Assembly (NCBI GenBank): GCA_965153455.1
Contig: OZ234502.1
Location: 5,921,495 to 5,985,494, forward strand
Direction: 5' to 3'
Source: Sphagnum compactum
Taxonomy: Eukaryota; Bryophyta; Sphagnopsida; Sphagnales
DNA: 64,000 nucleotides
Shown here piece by piece: positions 24,330-36,480 of the stretch. A program made the position numbers and the translations under genes. The notes under the pieces are model-generated. The model searched no databases and was not told the origin of the DNA. It was given only the letters and a program-made list of their open reading frames with translations. Every line of letters begins with the position of its first letter. Position 1 is the first letter of the stretch.

Positions 24330-25114
24330 GCGTAAAGAGGCCAATCTCTTTATGCCACACTATTTTATTTGATGTAGACTTCTAGTCACGTTCCATCCAA
24401 GCACCTTTGAGCGCCTTTACATCCCCGGTTCGAATCATTTGAATCACAAGTGCAAGGTCCTTTTCACACTCCAATTTTGGCCTGCATGTTGAGAGGGATG
24501 GCCCCCACACCCCATGCAGTCATGCCAAGAAGTTGAAAAATGCGACTAAAGGCTAGCTTTGTAAATGCAGGCTTAGGCACTTCAGGTGTGTATTGAAAAT
24601 CAACTTGGAGCCTATCCCACTCTAAGAATGCGTGCCTTTTAGCCTTAGCAATAGCCTTTTGCTCATTGTGACGAAATTGGGCCAAAGGGTTGTTCAAGAC
24701 CCACACATTCATTGCCGCGTGGTCTTTGACTGTTGGGCCCTGCTCCTTTGTAAATGGGTGTTCGGGCTTGCCTAGCTCCATGGTATCATTGTGACACACC
24801 TGCAAATGCCACACCAAGTTGTATTTGGCCATATAAGATGCATCACATCCATTAACATTGTAAGCAAATTTGGGCCCATCCTTTGCCCAATGCACACTTT
24901 CTATGGCAACCAAGGGAAGGGCAACCACATTTAAAACCAAAAAAAAAAAAAACCAAGAATTAACATTATGGATGAAGATTAGCCAATTCACAATGAGGGT
25001 ATTGCATAAACATATAGAAGATTTAAACCTAAAGATGAAGGTATTGCATAGAAAGATAAAAATAAAAAACACAAGGTGAGGGTATTTGCACAAAATATAA
25101 AAGATCCAAAACAC
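24330..25114 (-). pseudogene. Broken zinc-finger-like repeat-family protein
   Basis: The minus-strand frame from about 24905 to 24464 has coding character. A finger-like block reads CDASYMAKYNLVWHLQVCH, then ELGKPEHPFTKEQGP, DHAAMNVWVLNNPLAQFR and RNEQ-like HNEQKAIAKAKRHAFLEWDRL. The final histidine/cysteine pattern resembles a C2H2 finger, but the expected first Cys pair is incomplete (only one Cys before YMAKYNL). After a frame change the coding signal continues leftwards as ECEKDLALVIQMIRTGD and ALKGAWMERD to about 24340, then stops. The N-terminal 70 codons of the open frame (25114-24905) are Phe/Ile-rich and probably not genuine. I do not recognise a named family; the patterning suggests a DNA-binding or transposon-associated protein. 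The frameshift and lost Cys point to a pseudogene. Confidence 0.5.
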
Positions 25115-25340
25115 AAGATGGGGGTATTGTTAGAACCCAATGTTCAAAAGCTAATTCTACATTAAAAAATCACCTACAAAGGCTTGGGGTATTGCTTTCA
25201 AACTTTCACCCAAAAAAATGCCCCACCCACCCTCTCGCATGGAGAAGGAAGGTGGGGCAAAAGTGGGGTTTATGGATTAAAATTAATGAAGGTATTGCAA
25301 CAAAAAAAATTGACAAAAAAAACCCCACCCATCCTCTCCA
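24968..25340. repeat. GGTATTGCATA minisatellite
   Basis: GGTATTGCATA, AAGATTTAAACCTAAAGATGA and ACACAAG(G/A)TG(A/G)GGG recur at about 40-60-bp spacing between 24990 and 25130; two CCCCACCC-(A/C)CCTCTC blocks lie at 25222 and 25323. It shares its core word with the large arrays at 16-17 and 22-24 kb. Confidence 0.55.
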
Positions 25341-25849
25341 CTTGAAAGGATGGGAGGGGCAATAAATTATAAAACAAGTTTGATATATCACTTCCATCAA
25401 TTTGGGCATGAAGTTCAAAATCCTCATTTTTATTTTCTTCCTTTAGCACTGGAGTAGGAACTACATTTTCTTGTCATTTTATCATCAAAATAATTTTCTC
25501 CAAATTTGCTTCAATTTTATTTGCATTTGCAACAAATGTTTCTCCAATGTCCCCATCCATTTGCACTTGCTCTTGAACAATTTTAAGAGTAGCCAATGTA
25601 GCCACATCCTCAGCATCTACTTACATTTCTTGTCCCACCACCCCTACCTCCAAATCTCCTTCACCTCCCATGCCATTTTCAGCTGAAACTTGTTAATTTG
25701 CTCCACCAATAGTCACTCTTGTTCGAGTTTCCATCTAACACAAACACAACAATAATAAAAAATTATTATATACCAAAAAGAGAAAAAATGCCAACTCTTA
25801 ACACCATGTTCAACCAGCACCAGTGCCAACACCATGCTTGTTGTTTTTT
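25341..25849. other. Intergenic DNA, no gene seen
   Basis: Pyrimidine-rich on the plus strand; short frames at 25471-25686 and 25719-25958 have no recognisable domain. Confidence 0.3.
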
Positions 25850-27050
25850 TGTTCCTATAAGACCACACCACAATGACCATCAAGAACGTAGTTGCTCGTC
25901 GTCATTGTGGTTTGGTTCCACAATGACAAAGAGTAGTCGTGCTTCTTGTCGTCATTGATTTTGCAATGTTCGTCATCATTTTTTTCTACTTGTAAACAAA
26001 AAAATATGATGAACAATTGCACGTTATTTGTCGTTTTTTTTTGCACATTCCTGCAAGACAACATTAGAACGCCGATGAACAATGCAACTGCTCCTCATCG
26101 TTTATTTTTGCCTGCAAAACCTTAAAAGAGAGGACAATGGCACACAGTGTTGTCGTCATCCTCTTCACGGCAAAAAGAAAAGAAAAGATGTCATTGTCAT
26201 CTTCTTTGCAACAAAAAAAAAAAAAAAACAAAGATGACAAGCAATGCATAGCTGCTTGTCATTTTTCTTCCTAAACTCTTACAAGACAACACTAGAAGAG
26301 GACGATGATCGAACCGTGTGCCATCGTCATCATCTTCATAACAAAAAATTGATGACAACATTGGCATCATCGTTGTCTTCTTCGCAACAAAAAAAAAATG
26401 ATGAACAATTGTGTTTTTGTTACAAAGAGGACAACACCATTTTTTGCTACAAAGAGGATGACACTGTTGTTGTTCCTCATTGTGTTGTCCTCTTTGTAGT
26501 TACGTGTCAACTTTATTTTTGGAATGTGAAGTGGTGCTGTCCTCTTTGTAACAAAAACAAGAAAAAAGAAAACAACAATGGCAATGTCGTCATCGTTTTC
26601 TTTGCAACGAAAAAAGACGACAAACAATTGTGCAACAAAAAAATAAAATGACAAGCAACGCGCAATTGCACATCATCTTTCTTCCTACGCTTTTGCAAGA
26701 CAACACCATAAAAGGACGATGACAACAATGTGCATTGTCATCATCTTGTTCGTAGCGAAACAAAGAGACGAGAAAACAACGACACCATCGTCGTTGTCTT
26801 CTTTGCAACAAAAGACAAAAAAGAGAAGACAATGGAACCATCGTTGTCATCTTCTTTGTAGCAAAAGAAGAGAAGAGAAGATGATGGCGATGGTGCCGCA
26901 GTCATCTTCTTTTTTTGTCGTCCTATTTGCAAGAAAAAGAAATAGAGGAAGAAGACAATGACACCGTCGTCATCTTGTTTGCAACCAAAAAAAAAGCAAG
27001 AATATTTCCAGAGAAAAAAGGAGAAGTTACCTTTTGCCACCATGTTGAAG
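25850..27050. repeat. GACGACAA/TTCTTTGCAACAAAA low-complexity array
   Basis: Irregular tandem copies built from GT(C/T)GTC(A/T)TCTTCTTTGCAACAAAA, GACAATGGCACCATCGTC and CTCTTTGTA(A/G)C. Because the composition is periodic, long open frames occur on both strands at once, rich in Lys/Asp/Asn one way and Phe/Val/Leu/Cys the other. No domain is present, so these are not annotated as genes. Confidence 0.75.
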
Positions 27051-28200
27051 CTCCTAAGCGCTTCTTGCCTTGCTCCTAAGCTCTTTTTGCGATGGTGATG
27101 GTGGAGCGCACTTGTCTAGTGAATGAGAGAAGAGCACTAGTGGGTGTTGGAAGTGAGCGCAAATGGCAAGGTGGGGAGGGGTCGACAGCATGAGGGAGGG
27201 AAGTGGGTTGGTATGAAGAAGGGCGGTTGGTAGGTAGGAAGAAGGGTGGTAGGTAGGTTGGGTGCAGGTAGGACGTTCCCAATAAAAACTTTGATTCAGG
27301 GGTGGGCCAAAAAATACTGGAATAAAAACTGTCCCCAGAATAAAATAAAATAGAGCTAGGGAATAGAAATTGGGCTGAAAAAAAAAAAGGATCAGAAGAA
27401 AAAAATAATACTGACCAGGTAAACTGACCCCTGGGGGACAGTTTCATCCCATCCATGAAATCCCAGAACGGGAATTTTTGGATGTAAAGTAGATATTTTA
27501 ATTTTTAATATTTTAATTTTTGGATGAAAGCCTTTGGATGTGTGTCAAGGTCCCTCACCATAGTGTAAAGGAGACCTTAGCACCCACTCAAACTGCATGT
27601 GGTTTTGGGCCATTCCCATTGCTTGAGTATTGAAGAAGGGACAATTTGTGGAAAGTGATGGAGGAAGAAATCATCTCTCTATGGTACAAGCATCTCCACC
27701 CCATACAAGCAGACAACTCCTTTATTTTAAAATAGAATATCGTTTAATGATCAACGTTCCGAGCGACCCACAATTGTCATAAAAGTCCCTTTAAACAGTC
27801 GAAGATCATTTTATGTCTTTACATCTGGATGAGTCATAATCATTGTCCAAATCCATAGTAGAAAAAAGGCTTTTAAAAAGGAGTTAAAATGACCAATGCA
27901 AAATGGACCTTCAACACCCGAAAGGAAAGCAGCAGGATTTGCACTATCTTGCTGCATGCAAGATTTGATGAAAATGGGTGTTTGCAGGTAGGGGGGTGGA
28001 GATGCCCCAAAGCATCCATGTTTGTTTGATACTTGTACAGACCTAGATTTTTCAAGAAAAGTGTATTGGGACCTCACATTACAGGATGAAAAAAATTGTC
28101 CATTCGTCGTGCGAGCGAGCTTTACAATCTTCATAAAGCCTGCTTGCTTATCCACCCTGAGTTAATATTTGACTTCACCTTGGTAACCAATTCTGTAGGA
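27051..28200. other. Intergenic DNA with GTAGGTAG tract
   Basis: 27215-27275 is rich in TAGGTAGG. The minus-strand frames at 27076-27456 and 27811-28155 have no recognised homology. Confidence 0.3.
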
Positions 28201-28204
28201 ATTA

Positions 28205-28490
28205 AAATCTCATATAGTGGTAGATAGCATAGATTGGTAGATAGGTAGGAAAATAGGCAACTACTAGGTTAGGTAAGTAGATGGTAATACATAGTTAAGG
28301 GCTGTTTTAACTACCTACCTACTAACAACCTGCTTGTGGGTTGTTAGTAGGTAGGTAGGTAGGTAGAAAGAAGGCAACTGAACTAACCACCATGGTTAGC
28401 TACGGAACTGGAACCCAACAGAAAACTGTTTCTGGACCACTTACCATTCATCCTTCATGGTGTGTGCTGGTTCACTGTGGCCCAAGGTGG
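28205..28490 (-). repeat. GTGAACCAGCAC-family repeat copy
   Basis: Reading the minus strand, GGGCCACAGTGAACCAGCAC (start near 28485) leads through CCAGAAACAGTTTTCTGTTG, GCTAACCATGGTGGTTAG and a CCTA microsatellite with a palindromic spacer (AACCTGC...GGGTTGTTAG). Comparable to 4739-5073 and 15686-16045. Confidence 0.5.
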
Positions 28491-29340
28491 GGGGAGTAAG
28501 ATAATGTGCCCATACATCTACAGCTACATTGGTACAATATTGTGAGAGGTACTATGTGGAGGTCTAGCCTTTTGCATTAAAGGACTTTCCTCCATGATAC
28601 CTCTTCATGGTAGGCCATGCTCCATTTTACAAACTTTGTAGTTCTTTGGGGTTTTGGCTAAAGGTTGTGATGGCCATTCACTCAAGCTATGTATTCAAGT
28701 TGAGGACTTATGTTTCATATATAGTCTAGAAGTGATATTCACTTCTTGGCAACTTCGTGTGTTTACATAATTGTTTCGCTAATTTGTCACATGTTAGCAT
28801 GTGAAAATGACTATCACTACATGAATTATTTTATTTTGGACTATACGAATTTTCAAACATAGATTTTTTTCATGTAAATTTTGTTTGTAAAAATTAATCC
28901 TAAGGTCCTTTTTCCTTGTTTTTAATTTGGAACCCGTGGAACCATATGCATTCATGAATGAACCCAAAATATATAAAAACTTGATGTACCTGAACAACAT
29001 TGGTTGGAACCCAACCAAGAAAGTACTCATGTCACGCATGATAAAAGATAAGTAGTTAGTTGCAAAAACGTGGTAGGTTGCAGGCCATAACAATATTTTG
29101 TTTGCATCATCACTAACTTCTTCTATTAGGTTGTTTTGTTTTGGAGGTCTTTTATAGAATTGGGCTCTTGGGGGTGCATGAGGTTTCATCTCGGTGATAA
29201 ATCTTTTAAAAGACAAGTCAATTGTTCTTCATGTATCCAAGCAGATCCACACCAAATAGTACTTGACTAAGTCCAAATATACGTAGCAAGACAGAACAAA
29301 TCTCTCTACCTCGTACCATGCAACAACCTCAAATTAGACA
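28491..29340. other. Intergenic DNA, no recognised gene
   Basis: The 140-codon minus-strand frame at 28794-29216 has no recognisable domain and ends in a hydrophobic low-complexity tail; it is not supported as a gene. Confidence 0.3.
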
Positions 29341-29364
29341 TCCAGGGCGTTGTACTTGAAGCTA

Positions 29365-29374
29365 TATATAAATA
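29365..29374 (+). promoter_or_regulatory. TATA box of a candidate transcript
   Basis: TATATAAATA is a strong plant TATA-box match and is followed by a purine stretch. A start site would be expected near 29395-29405, at the edge of a less AT-rich island. Confidence 0.45.
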
Positions 29375-29394
29375 GAGAGATATGGCCATCCAGC

Positions 29395-29860
29395 TAGCTG
29401 ATGAACTATGAGCTGCACGAGTACAGACTTCCATCAGTCCGACAACAACAAGAAGTGCAGAATTAGGGTACTCATCAATTTGCAACTGTTGTTGCTGGCT
29501 GCCACTCGATCACCCGATGCTTCAGCTCTCAGTTGAATAATGCCAACATGCAGCAGAGAAGCCACATCTAGAAGTGCCATCTTCTGGCAATTAATAGCCA
29601 TGATGATGATCTGATCAACACTTAGATTGAGCTGCTCTTGAGTATGGTGGGCTGCTGATGCTATTGAAAGGATGCCGCAGGAGTAGATGAGTTGTGACTG
29701 CTTGAGATGAATGGTAGTACCAGCTCTATCTCATCTGCTTTGATATGGGTACCAGAGCTCATCATCGCCTCTTACCCCGGGACGACTAGATACCTTGTGA
29801 CGGAAGACGTCTATGCATGCATGCATGCATGCATGTGGCGTACTTCGCCTCAGCTCCACT
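29395..29860 (+). ncRNA. Candidate non-coding or small-ORF transcript
   Basis: This less AT-rich island behind the TATA box at 29365 stands out from the surrounding AT-rich DNA. An ATG near 29408 opens a short frame of about 42 codons (MSCTSTDFHQSDNNKK to ATRSPDASALS), ending at about 29536. A second short ORF follows immediately (MPTCSREATSRSAIFWQ to IAMMMI). Neither resembles a known peptide. No hairpin matching a known plant miRNA was recognised. A GCAT microsatellite (29813-29835) closes the island. The call as a transcript is inference from the promoter-like motif and base composition; it could also be the 5' leader of a gene whose coding exons I missed. Confidence 0.3.
29813..29835. repeat. 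(ATGC)n microsatellite / RY-like motifs
   Basis: Nearly six perfect GCAT units. Each overlap creates CATGCATG, the RY element bound by B3 factors in seed plants; whether it functions here is unknown. Confidence 0.85.
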
Positions 29861-32050
29861 AAGTTAGCCTGTGTGTATGGAAGAACTAGTGGGTTAGTTT
29901 CTTAATGTTCACAATATTATGCCAGAAAATCAAGGATGCAAAACTACTGTGGTCCCCCTAATTTGCACAGAGTTGAAAACAACTTTCTAAATTGAAATCA
30001 ATCAATTCTCTCGAAGACATTTAGATCTGAAGCTTGGTACAGCATATGCCATATACCCATTCACATCATTTTTTGCACTTCATTTAGTTAAAGAAAAATA
30101 GGAAAGTCCCACATAACGTGCATGGGATGTCTGTGCTTGATCACCCAATATAAGGCCTTCAGTTACAGACACAAAATCTCCACAATTGGTAGCATTACTG
30201 TCTATGATTATTTCTTGCTTCTTCCATAGTGAATGAATGCCTTTAGTTTTCATTATTATCTAGAAGATGAGGTACAAAATGATGCACTTTCGGGTCGTGC
30301 AATTCAAATTGGCATTGGTAAAAACATTACAAAATGTTGGCAAGTAGGTTTCTTGTTCCTTTGTCTTCTTCAAACATGCAAGATCCATTGATTTATTCAT
30401 TTTGATCATGGTTTTTCTATTGGTGAAATTTCGCCACTTGATGAAAATTTCAAAACTTTTCTTGAAAATCCAGTGGTTTTTGGGGTTTTCTGTATCGCAG
30501 TAATCCAAAAAAATTTGTAAAAATTTTCCAAAATTTTATATGATATTCCCATAGCTGGTGGCCAAAAATATAGAAAGATACTTAGATTTTCTTACTTGCA
30601 TATTTCATTTATACCCAAATTTGGCTATTAAACCTCTTAATGGATGATTGCCACCTTGGCTACATCAACACAAAATTGTTAGAAAAAAACATGAGATGGA
30701 TGGCCTGTATTAACAAGTCAATAGTTAGGTTGCCCCCTTCATGCAGCATGTTCATGTGCTTTAAAGGAAGTTCTTTGCATTTCCATCTACAAGGCTGATT
30801 TTGGTACATGCACCATTGCAATCATAGAATGTACCTTTTCAGATTCTGTAATGAATTTTTTTGTGGCACAATCATCGGCCTCAAATTCTTCAGTATACTC
30901 ACATGATAAATATGTGGTTTAATCTAATTTGACAAATATGTGAAATGTTATATTTTGATTAGTTACATCCAATTAGGGTCTTGGAAATCTACTAATAGGG
31001 TTTTAGAAAATCAACCAGGATGGTTACAAGTTACACAATTTCTATTGGGGAATTCTACAATTTGTATTAATCAATAAGCTTGGATGAAAATTTAGTGTTG
31101 GGTTGAATTAGTCGATAGGAGGGTTTATGGTACTTGAATTGGTTTAGGGTTTTGATCTATGGGCTCAACTAAAGGAATTCAAGGAATAAGCATCATTAAA
31201 TGGTTATCCCCAAATGCTAAACTTGGTCTCTCATTTGGCTATCCAAACGACTATAACTATATCAACAAAGTAAGGCTTTGATGCTTGTGGTCCATCTTGG
31301 ATATGGCATATGCATTGGAAACATTGAAAGTCTAAAAAGAGCTAATAAGAAAAGAAAACCCTAAGAATCAGACCCAAAAACTTTAATCCTAACTTGTAAA
31401 CACTAAATTTAATTTCAAATCCTAGTAATCAGGTCTAAAAGCCATGAAATTGGATTTACAAATTGTAACCTTAAACTTTCAACCCTAATTTTAAACACTA
31501 AAAATAAAACCCAAAAACCTCAAACTCTTGAATTATCATGTTGTGACTCACATTGTAACCAATACATCCCAAACACTAATGACTAGGTCCACATATTGCC
31601 CATCATTTCTTGCATTTCATGTGAAGTGAAAAAATCATTGGAGTTGCAAACCACCACCAACATCATTTGCAAAATCATGAAATCCTTTTGATCCATATTC
31701 TCTAAGACACCTCATAACTTGAAGTGCAAGTAAAACCATCATTAATTGAATTGGAGAAGAGCCATTTGAAAAAATCAAAGAAAACATCTTTCAAGTTCTT
31801 AAATGAAAATAAAAGGAAGTCTACAACAATGATCTCTTCCTTATATACCTACCTACCATGAGAATCTAAAGCTAAGTTCCAACTTACCTTAAACCCTAAA
31901 CCGACCTTTTTGAGGCTGATTTGTAATTTCGTTATTTTACATACACAAAAACCTGAGAGCTTAAAACAACATTTTTCATCATTATCTTTAGTCCATAGTT
32001 GTGTATTTTAATCGTAATTATAAATCTTGATTTTTAACTCCATATTCTAC
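29861..32050. other. AT-rich intergenic DNA
   Basis: No gene is recognised. The minus-strand frame at 30260-30508 has no known domain. From 31400 AACCCTAA-like words begin to accumulate. Confidence 0.35.
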
Positions 32051-32410
32051 ACAAACACAAACCACACTATGTTCCAAAAATCCAAAACTCAAAAAATTAA
32101 ACTATACTCGAAAAACCGTAAACTGTAACTTTAAACCCTAAACAATTAAAATTAAACCCAAAATTCTAAAAAACCAAACATTCAAACCCACATAAAGCTA
32201 ATCCTAACCCCAAACCCTAAAAGGCCAAACCTAACCTTAGCCATATAGTCAATAACCATAGCCATATATACTCATAACGAATAGAATAGCCAAAGCCAAT
32301 AGTCACTAGCTATTAACCAATAATGTGTCACCAATAGCCATAGCCATATAACTAATGGTCATATAGCCAATAGTCATAGCCATATGGCCCTGTAACCAAT
32401 GGCCCATAGC
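32051..32410. repeat. Telomere-like words and CATAGCCAATAG minisatellite
   Basis: 32090-32250 has scattered AAACCCTAAA-type words. 32240-32410 consists of degenerate copies of a 6-12-bp unit based on AGCCATAG/CCAATAG. Non-coding. Confidence 0.6.
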
Positions 32411-34508
32411 CCCCATAGTATAGCCAATATAGGTAAGCAGTCTGTTATTGACCCAAATAAAAAGTTGTTGTGCCTAGTTTGGGGATCCCATCCTGAGTTT
32501 CCCCCATGTTGGTCCCTTATTTGGACACTTTACAGAAAATTTTTTTACAAAGAAAAATTTAGGTTGAAAGAACACACAAATTTGATGGAGATCAAAGCTT
32601 TACAATAATTCAAGTTTTGATGTGTAGGGTAAAACCTGAGGATTAGGGCATTATCCAAAGATTAAACCTAGACTTTGGTCATGAACACCCAACCAAACAA
32701 TTAGGTCAAAATCATATGACTTGATTGAATCAAAGAAATTGGTCTTGTAATTCATATTTAATTTGCAAAAGAAGTGCCATGGCAAATGTAAACACAACCA
32801 TTTCCCTTCAAGAATTTAAACACAATTGAAACAAACTCGAATGAGTATCATAGTACCTTTGCTATTCTAATATCTTCTTGACAATTTATTTATTTATTTA
32901 TTTTCATTTTTTCACTTTGGTAACAAAAATTAAAAATATCGTGGAATTCCTATAGTTGAGGTTGGAAAACAAAATGCCAAGTAATTTGACACTACTTGAG
33001 TGCACTGCATCACCGAGCTTTAGGGCAATTGATCAATAATAATGTGAAACTAGTTTATAGAACTTTCGACATTGTGAGAAGCTGAATTAAAAAAAAAAAA
33101 GAGACATTTATTTGAAAATAATTTAATTATTGAGGGAATGGTAAAGGTACTACAATATGCATTTCTTAATTACCTTCTTACTATGTGGTATGATTGGGGT
33201 TCCTCATATTCCTCCCATATGCACTTGGTTTCAACTATTGCCTCTTCATTGGAATTTTTAACATTGCTTGGAAGAAGGTTTTGTGGATGCTTTGGGAGAT
33301 TTATTTGGAAAAGGGTTGTTGGGTTCCAATTCCACACTCGTATACTTTATTGTCGGCTATGGGGTTTTGGAGGTTTATTGATTCACATGTGGATTTGGAG
33401 GAATTCAAAAGCTTTGGTCCTTTTGGGGGGTTAAGCTATGTCGATGCCTTGGCCATCACAACACACACTTGCTTCCAAGATATTCCATCCACATTGTTAG
33501 TTCATCCTTTATTCCATTCATTTTTGGGAGGGGTGCAAATGTTTGTTTACATGATAACCAAAAAACTACTAAATATTGTTTAACTTTTCCTTGATTAGTT
33601 CATTGTCCAATTTTCTTACATTGCTCATCTTCCACAAATTCATCCATTGTTCAATTATGCAAGTTCATCCATCGTCCAACTTCCACATATTCATCTATTT
33701 TCCTAGAACTAAAGATGGTATTTGAGGAAGTTGACATTGAGAAAATGTTCTTTCATTAGATTTGAATTCCTTCTAATCAATGCACAACATGTCCTTCAAT
33801 CAAATGAATTTGATTTCAAAATTTGAAGCATGATATTGTGAGTTTCCTAAAATTCTCCGGATATTAAATTATTTTGAAGAAAGCTGGGCATCATCAATGG
33901 GCATGCCATTTGCAATGAGGACATACCTACATTCAATTGATTGCACCTATTCTAGTGCTCGTTGCACAAAAACCATATAAACGTGAAGTTTCAAATGGTT
34001 TTGGAATATTGTTGAAATGAGTTCTTTAAGATTGAAATAAAATAAAATTGTGGGGTATTGTGTCATCTTGGTTGTGATGATGTCAAAAAACACCTTTGAA
34101 ATTCCACTCAAAGCAAAACACTAGATGGATGGAAGGAGCTTGGCACCTTAAGGATGCAATTGATGATGTTTCATGATGTGGTCATGACATGAGAGCCAAC
34201 TCATGCAATACATAATTTATATTATTTTGGACTTTTGTTTTGGTTCTTTTCTACTTTGTATATGGATGGTGGGACTTTTCCCACCTCCCCTTCATAACTC
34301 CCCATGTTCATGGGGAGCCACAAAGGGCAGTTTGTGCCCATTCTTGGGGTAGAGTACTACCACCATAAGGTGACCTTCTTGTGCATGGAGAGACAAGTGG
34401 TTTTCTCCATGTAGTGGGCCAAGGTGAACTAGCACCTACAGTGGTATTTTCACCTTTGCACATGAAGCACCTTAAAGCAGCTTCACCCATACCCCTTATT
34501 TCTCATGA
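32411..34508. other. Intergenic DNA, no supported gene
   Basis: Overlapping plus-strand frames at 33138-33434 and 33194-33583 are aromatic-rich and match no known domain. The motif GGGCCAAGGTGAACTAGCACC at about 34417-34437 belongs to the dispersed GTGAACCAGCAC family. Confidence 0.3.
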
Positions 34509-34629
34509 TTAGGGGGTGAGAATGGTCAGTTTTGGCATAATAGGGCATCAAACATGTAACTAGAAATGAAAATTTTACGAAACAAGATAACTGGGACCCA
34601 AACTAGTTTTTCGAGCAATTTTGGTGGTA
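34509..34629 (+). repeat. Dispersed 121-bp repeat, copy 2
   Basis: Same sequence and orientation as 14041-14161, with substitutions scattered along it. Flanks are unrelated, which fits two old insertions of one element. Confidence 0.85.
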
Positions 34630-36480
34630 CAATTGAAATGATAAATATTTCATGAAGTTCCCAAAAGAAAAAAATGAACTCACAATAAAAACTTGGTGAA
34701 TGTTCCTCAAGATGTGATGTGGGACCAAATGTTTTTGCCCCTAATGGTAAGTTCAAACCCCCAACAATTAAAATAGGAAAAGTGTTTCTTGAAGTTCCCC
34801 AAAAAAAAATGGACTCATAGTTCACAAGGTTGCAACATTCCTCAAAACATGGGACCCAAATAAAAACCTTCATTCCATAGTCTCTCACTAGTGTGGCCTT
34901 GCTGTTGGCCCAAGTGTGAACCCATTACAAACTAGTGAAACTCAAGATGTGAACATTGTTTTGCAATGTATGTATCGATTTTTCAAATAGCCAAATATGA
35001 AAGGAAATCAGTTTGTAGTCCACCCTTTACACTTAAACAATAGTTTGGGAAGGCTTTACGCCTTAAGTGGGTAAGTGGTTAGTTTGGTCGGTTGGACCGC
35101 TAGACCCAACGTCCCCAAGGGCCAGTTTTCCAAAGTGTTGTGGCCCCTTGCAAATTCCAAAAAATACCTTTCAAAAACATGTGCAGCCAAATTTGACTAG
35201 GTACTTCATGTTCTTATTCTCTTTTTGTTAAAAAAATTAGAAGGGTTTCCAGATGACATCAATCTGATGTAGGTAGTGATGATTTCATTCTCGTGTTATG
35301 CCCACTTAACCTTTAAAAACTAGTGTTGTGTGGGTATATTATACTTATATATGCTTGAGTAACGGTTTCTTTCAAAAAATTCAATAGATTTTTTCATCAA
35401 GATAGGGTCCAGATATCCCTCTCATATACTTCTATTTGGGGTAAGTAAATAGTGGATATATTTTTTAATTTCTTTAATTAACAATGAAAAAAAAAGTTCA
35501 TATTTTGGACGGAAGTATTGGCACATTTTTTTGAAGGCAACAAATCCAATGGGATCATGCACAAATCCCGTGTCAAAATGTGAAAAACAAAGTGTTATAT
35601 ACATCCTTGAGCAGAAATATGCACAATCACATTTTTTTAAAAAAAGTCTGATTTGTTCAATGCAACGTGGAGCTCAATTGCCTAATAATGCTAAATATGC
35701 ACACACATAAAATGTCACAAGGAAATTTTACGAGCCTTTGATGAATTAGGCATCCACTATGGAGATTGATGACTCAAGGTACAAATGAACCCTCATTCTT
35801 GATGTACATCAATTTTTTATGGCTCTGGAATGACCATAAGTACCTTGGGAAAGAACAATTGATGTTTTCAACATGTTGAAGTAAATCCCATGTTCGTGAT
35901 TGCGATTTTGACAAAGTTTTATATCTCCACCTCCAAATGAATTTAAAAACTACATTGTTGTCTCTTATTGCGGTTTGGCAATGTGCATAAGAAAGCAACA
36001 AAAAGAGGTCACAATATCACATAAAAAGCCACAGAAAGTGGTTAGAACTAACATTGACCGTTCCAAAGGTCTTCTCCTTCCTTAAACCTCATGGAATCTC
36101 AATTGGATGAGGGGCGGCACAAGGGTTTCACTTTTGGGGCAATAATCCTCCCAAGTTTTCCACACAATTTTCACACAAATTTGTGATGAGTTTGGAAGGA
36201 CATTTTGTGATAGTTTCTACAAGACCAAATAATTGAGATGGGAAGATGATCATCGATCCATGTAGTACTTGCAATTGGACATGGGTCAATCCTCTTCCAC
36301 AATCCCAAGATCTAAGAATTACCGTGTTGAGTCTTGACCAAGGCCAAGTCCCCAGCAACTTTTGAACTCGGAAGTTGCCATACTCTTGTAAAGTTAGCAC
36401 ATTTGGGTTTCTCCTTGTTCCCAATTTGTTCCTTTCATTTTCCCATGAGGTTCCCATCACATCCCCAACGGGTTCCCAAA
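34630..36480. other. Intergenic DNA, no recognised gene
   Basis: AT-rich DNA. AAGTTCCC-(C/A)AAAA-AAATG(G/A)ACTCA occurs twice near 34655-34685 and 34790-34818, a small local duplication. No gene was found. Confidence 0.35.

Noticed and set aside
26244-27043. Several overlapping open frames of 80-135 codons on both strands as possible genes
   Set aside because: They follow the periodic low-complexity array, are biased to a few residues and show no domain.
28794-29216. 140-codon minus-strand frame as a gene
   Set aside because: No domain, and the C-terminal half is low-complexity; the neighbouring DNA is non-coding.
29395-29860. A known plant microRNA precursor or TAS locus
   Set aside because: None of the conserved miRNA or tasiRNA sequences I can recall was found on either strand.
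33138-33583. Two overlapping plus-strand frames (98 and 129 codons) as a small membrane protein gene
   Set aside because: Aromatic-rich translations in two frames with no homologue recognised, no splice or promoter signal, and AT-rich repeat surroundings.
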